The notes under the pieces were generated by a model. That model had not been told where the DNA came from. It saw nothing but the letters and a program-made list of their open reading frames with translations, and searched no databases. Below, piece after piece: positions 4,729 to 5,025 of a stretch of DNA of 5,025 bases. The stretch is from Pseudomonadota bacterium. Its GTDB lineage: Bacteria; Pseudomonadota; Alphaproteobacteria; Caulobacterales; Caulobacteraceae. Both the position numbers and the translations under genes were made by a program. The stretch spans positions 1 to 5,025 of the forward strand of contig JAEZCL010000013.1 in the NCBI GenBank assembly GCA_023433585.1, given 5' to 3'. Numbering within the stretch: position 1 is the stretch's first letter; each line of letters opens with the position of its first letter.

Positions 4729-5025
4729 TCAGATGTAGCGGCGCAGCGAACGGGCCAGTTCGGTCGCGCCGTCACGCGAGCCGCGCCGGATCTGGGGCTG
4801 ATAGGCCAGCTTGGCGTGTTCGACGCAGTAGGTGGCGCCCTCGTCCGCGCGGCGGCCGCAGAAGCTGAAGTCCGCCGAGGTCGGATCGCCGATGGGCCAT
4901 TTGCACATGTGGGCGCCCAGCGTCAGCACCGTGGCGGTGCCGGGCAGTTCGGGCGTCGGCGCCGGGGGCGGCGTGGGGGCGGCGGGCGCCGTGCGCGGCT
5001 GAGCCGCCTCGATGCGGCGCGGCGC
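4729..5025 (-). CDS. gcrA: GcrA cell-cycle regulator, C-terminal part (N-terminus outside window)
   Basis: The - strand frame is open from the right edge to TGA at 4729-4731, 98 residues, of about 170 in the family. After an Ala/Pro-rich linker (fragment residues 13-25) comes LGAHMCKWPIGDP (36-48), then FSFCGRR, YCVEHAKLAYQP and the terminal ARSLRRYI. This is the characteristic GcrA C-terminal domain with its Cys/His cluster. In Caulobacter, GcrA acts with sigma-70 (its C-terminal part contacts the sigma factor) and prefers promoters carrying CcrM-methylated GANTC, which its N-terminal helix-turn-helix region recognises. That DNA-binding part is not in the window, so only the sigma-contacting half can be judged; it looks intact. 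Internal GTG and ATG codons lie inside the domain or linker and are not the real start. Confidence 0.96.
   Translation of the reverse strand, partial: APRRIEAAQPRTAPAAPTPPPAPTPELPGTATVLTLGAHMCKWPIGDPTSADFSFCGRRADEGATYCVEHAKLAYQPQIRRGSRDGATELARSLRRYI

Overview
The window is high-GC DNA with alphaproteobacterial gene content, most likely from the order Caulobacterales (Caulobacter, Brevundimonas or Phenylobacterium type). The strongest pointer is the C-terminal half of GcrA, the sigma-70-associated cell-cycle regulator of that group, at the right edge. Supporting pointers are an ApaG and a long two-lobed dCTP deaminase, both of alphaproteobacterial type. The genus cannot be fixed from this sequence.

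Left to right: the 3' half of homogentisate 1,2-dioxygenase (hmgA, + strand, 1-684) runs in from the left edge. Positions 685-1320 contain no intact protein gene and look like an old integration site. An intact tRNA-Gly(CCC) on the - strand lies between two different tyrosine-recombinase C-terminal remnants that point toward it, one on + (746-961) and one on - (1146-1250). The same stretch holds a compound direct/inverted repeat at the hmgA-side break and two short tandem repeats. A terminator for the tRNA is embedded in the first remnant.

Positions 1321-2948 hold a - strand cluster read right to left: a four-helix membrane protein, a 62-residue Cro/XRE repressor-like protein, and an exported TraB/GumN-family protein. 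The first two form a tight cassette. Upstream of it is a candidate promoter whose -35 box lies in one perfect palindrome, with a second palindrome near the expected transcription start, as expected for autoregulation by the XRE protein. A dCTP deaminase (dcd-like, 3050-4090, -) follows, with its own intrinsic terminator. It is divergent from apaG (4183-4590, +). apaG converges on gcrA (4729-5025, -, N-terminal part outside the window) across a GC-rich, hairpin-forming intergenic stretch.

The intact genes are mostly ordinary housekeeping: tyrosine/phenylalanine catabolism, pyrimidine nucleotide supply and cell-cycle transcription control. The unusual parts are the doubly scarred tRNA-Gly locus and the palindrome-controlled membrane-protein/XRE cassette. 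I see no complete new defence or mobile system.
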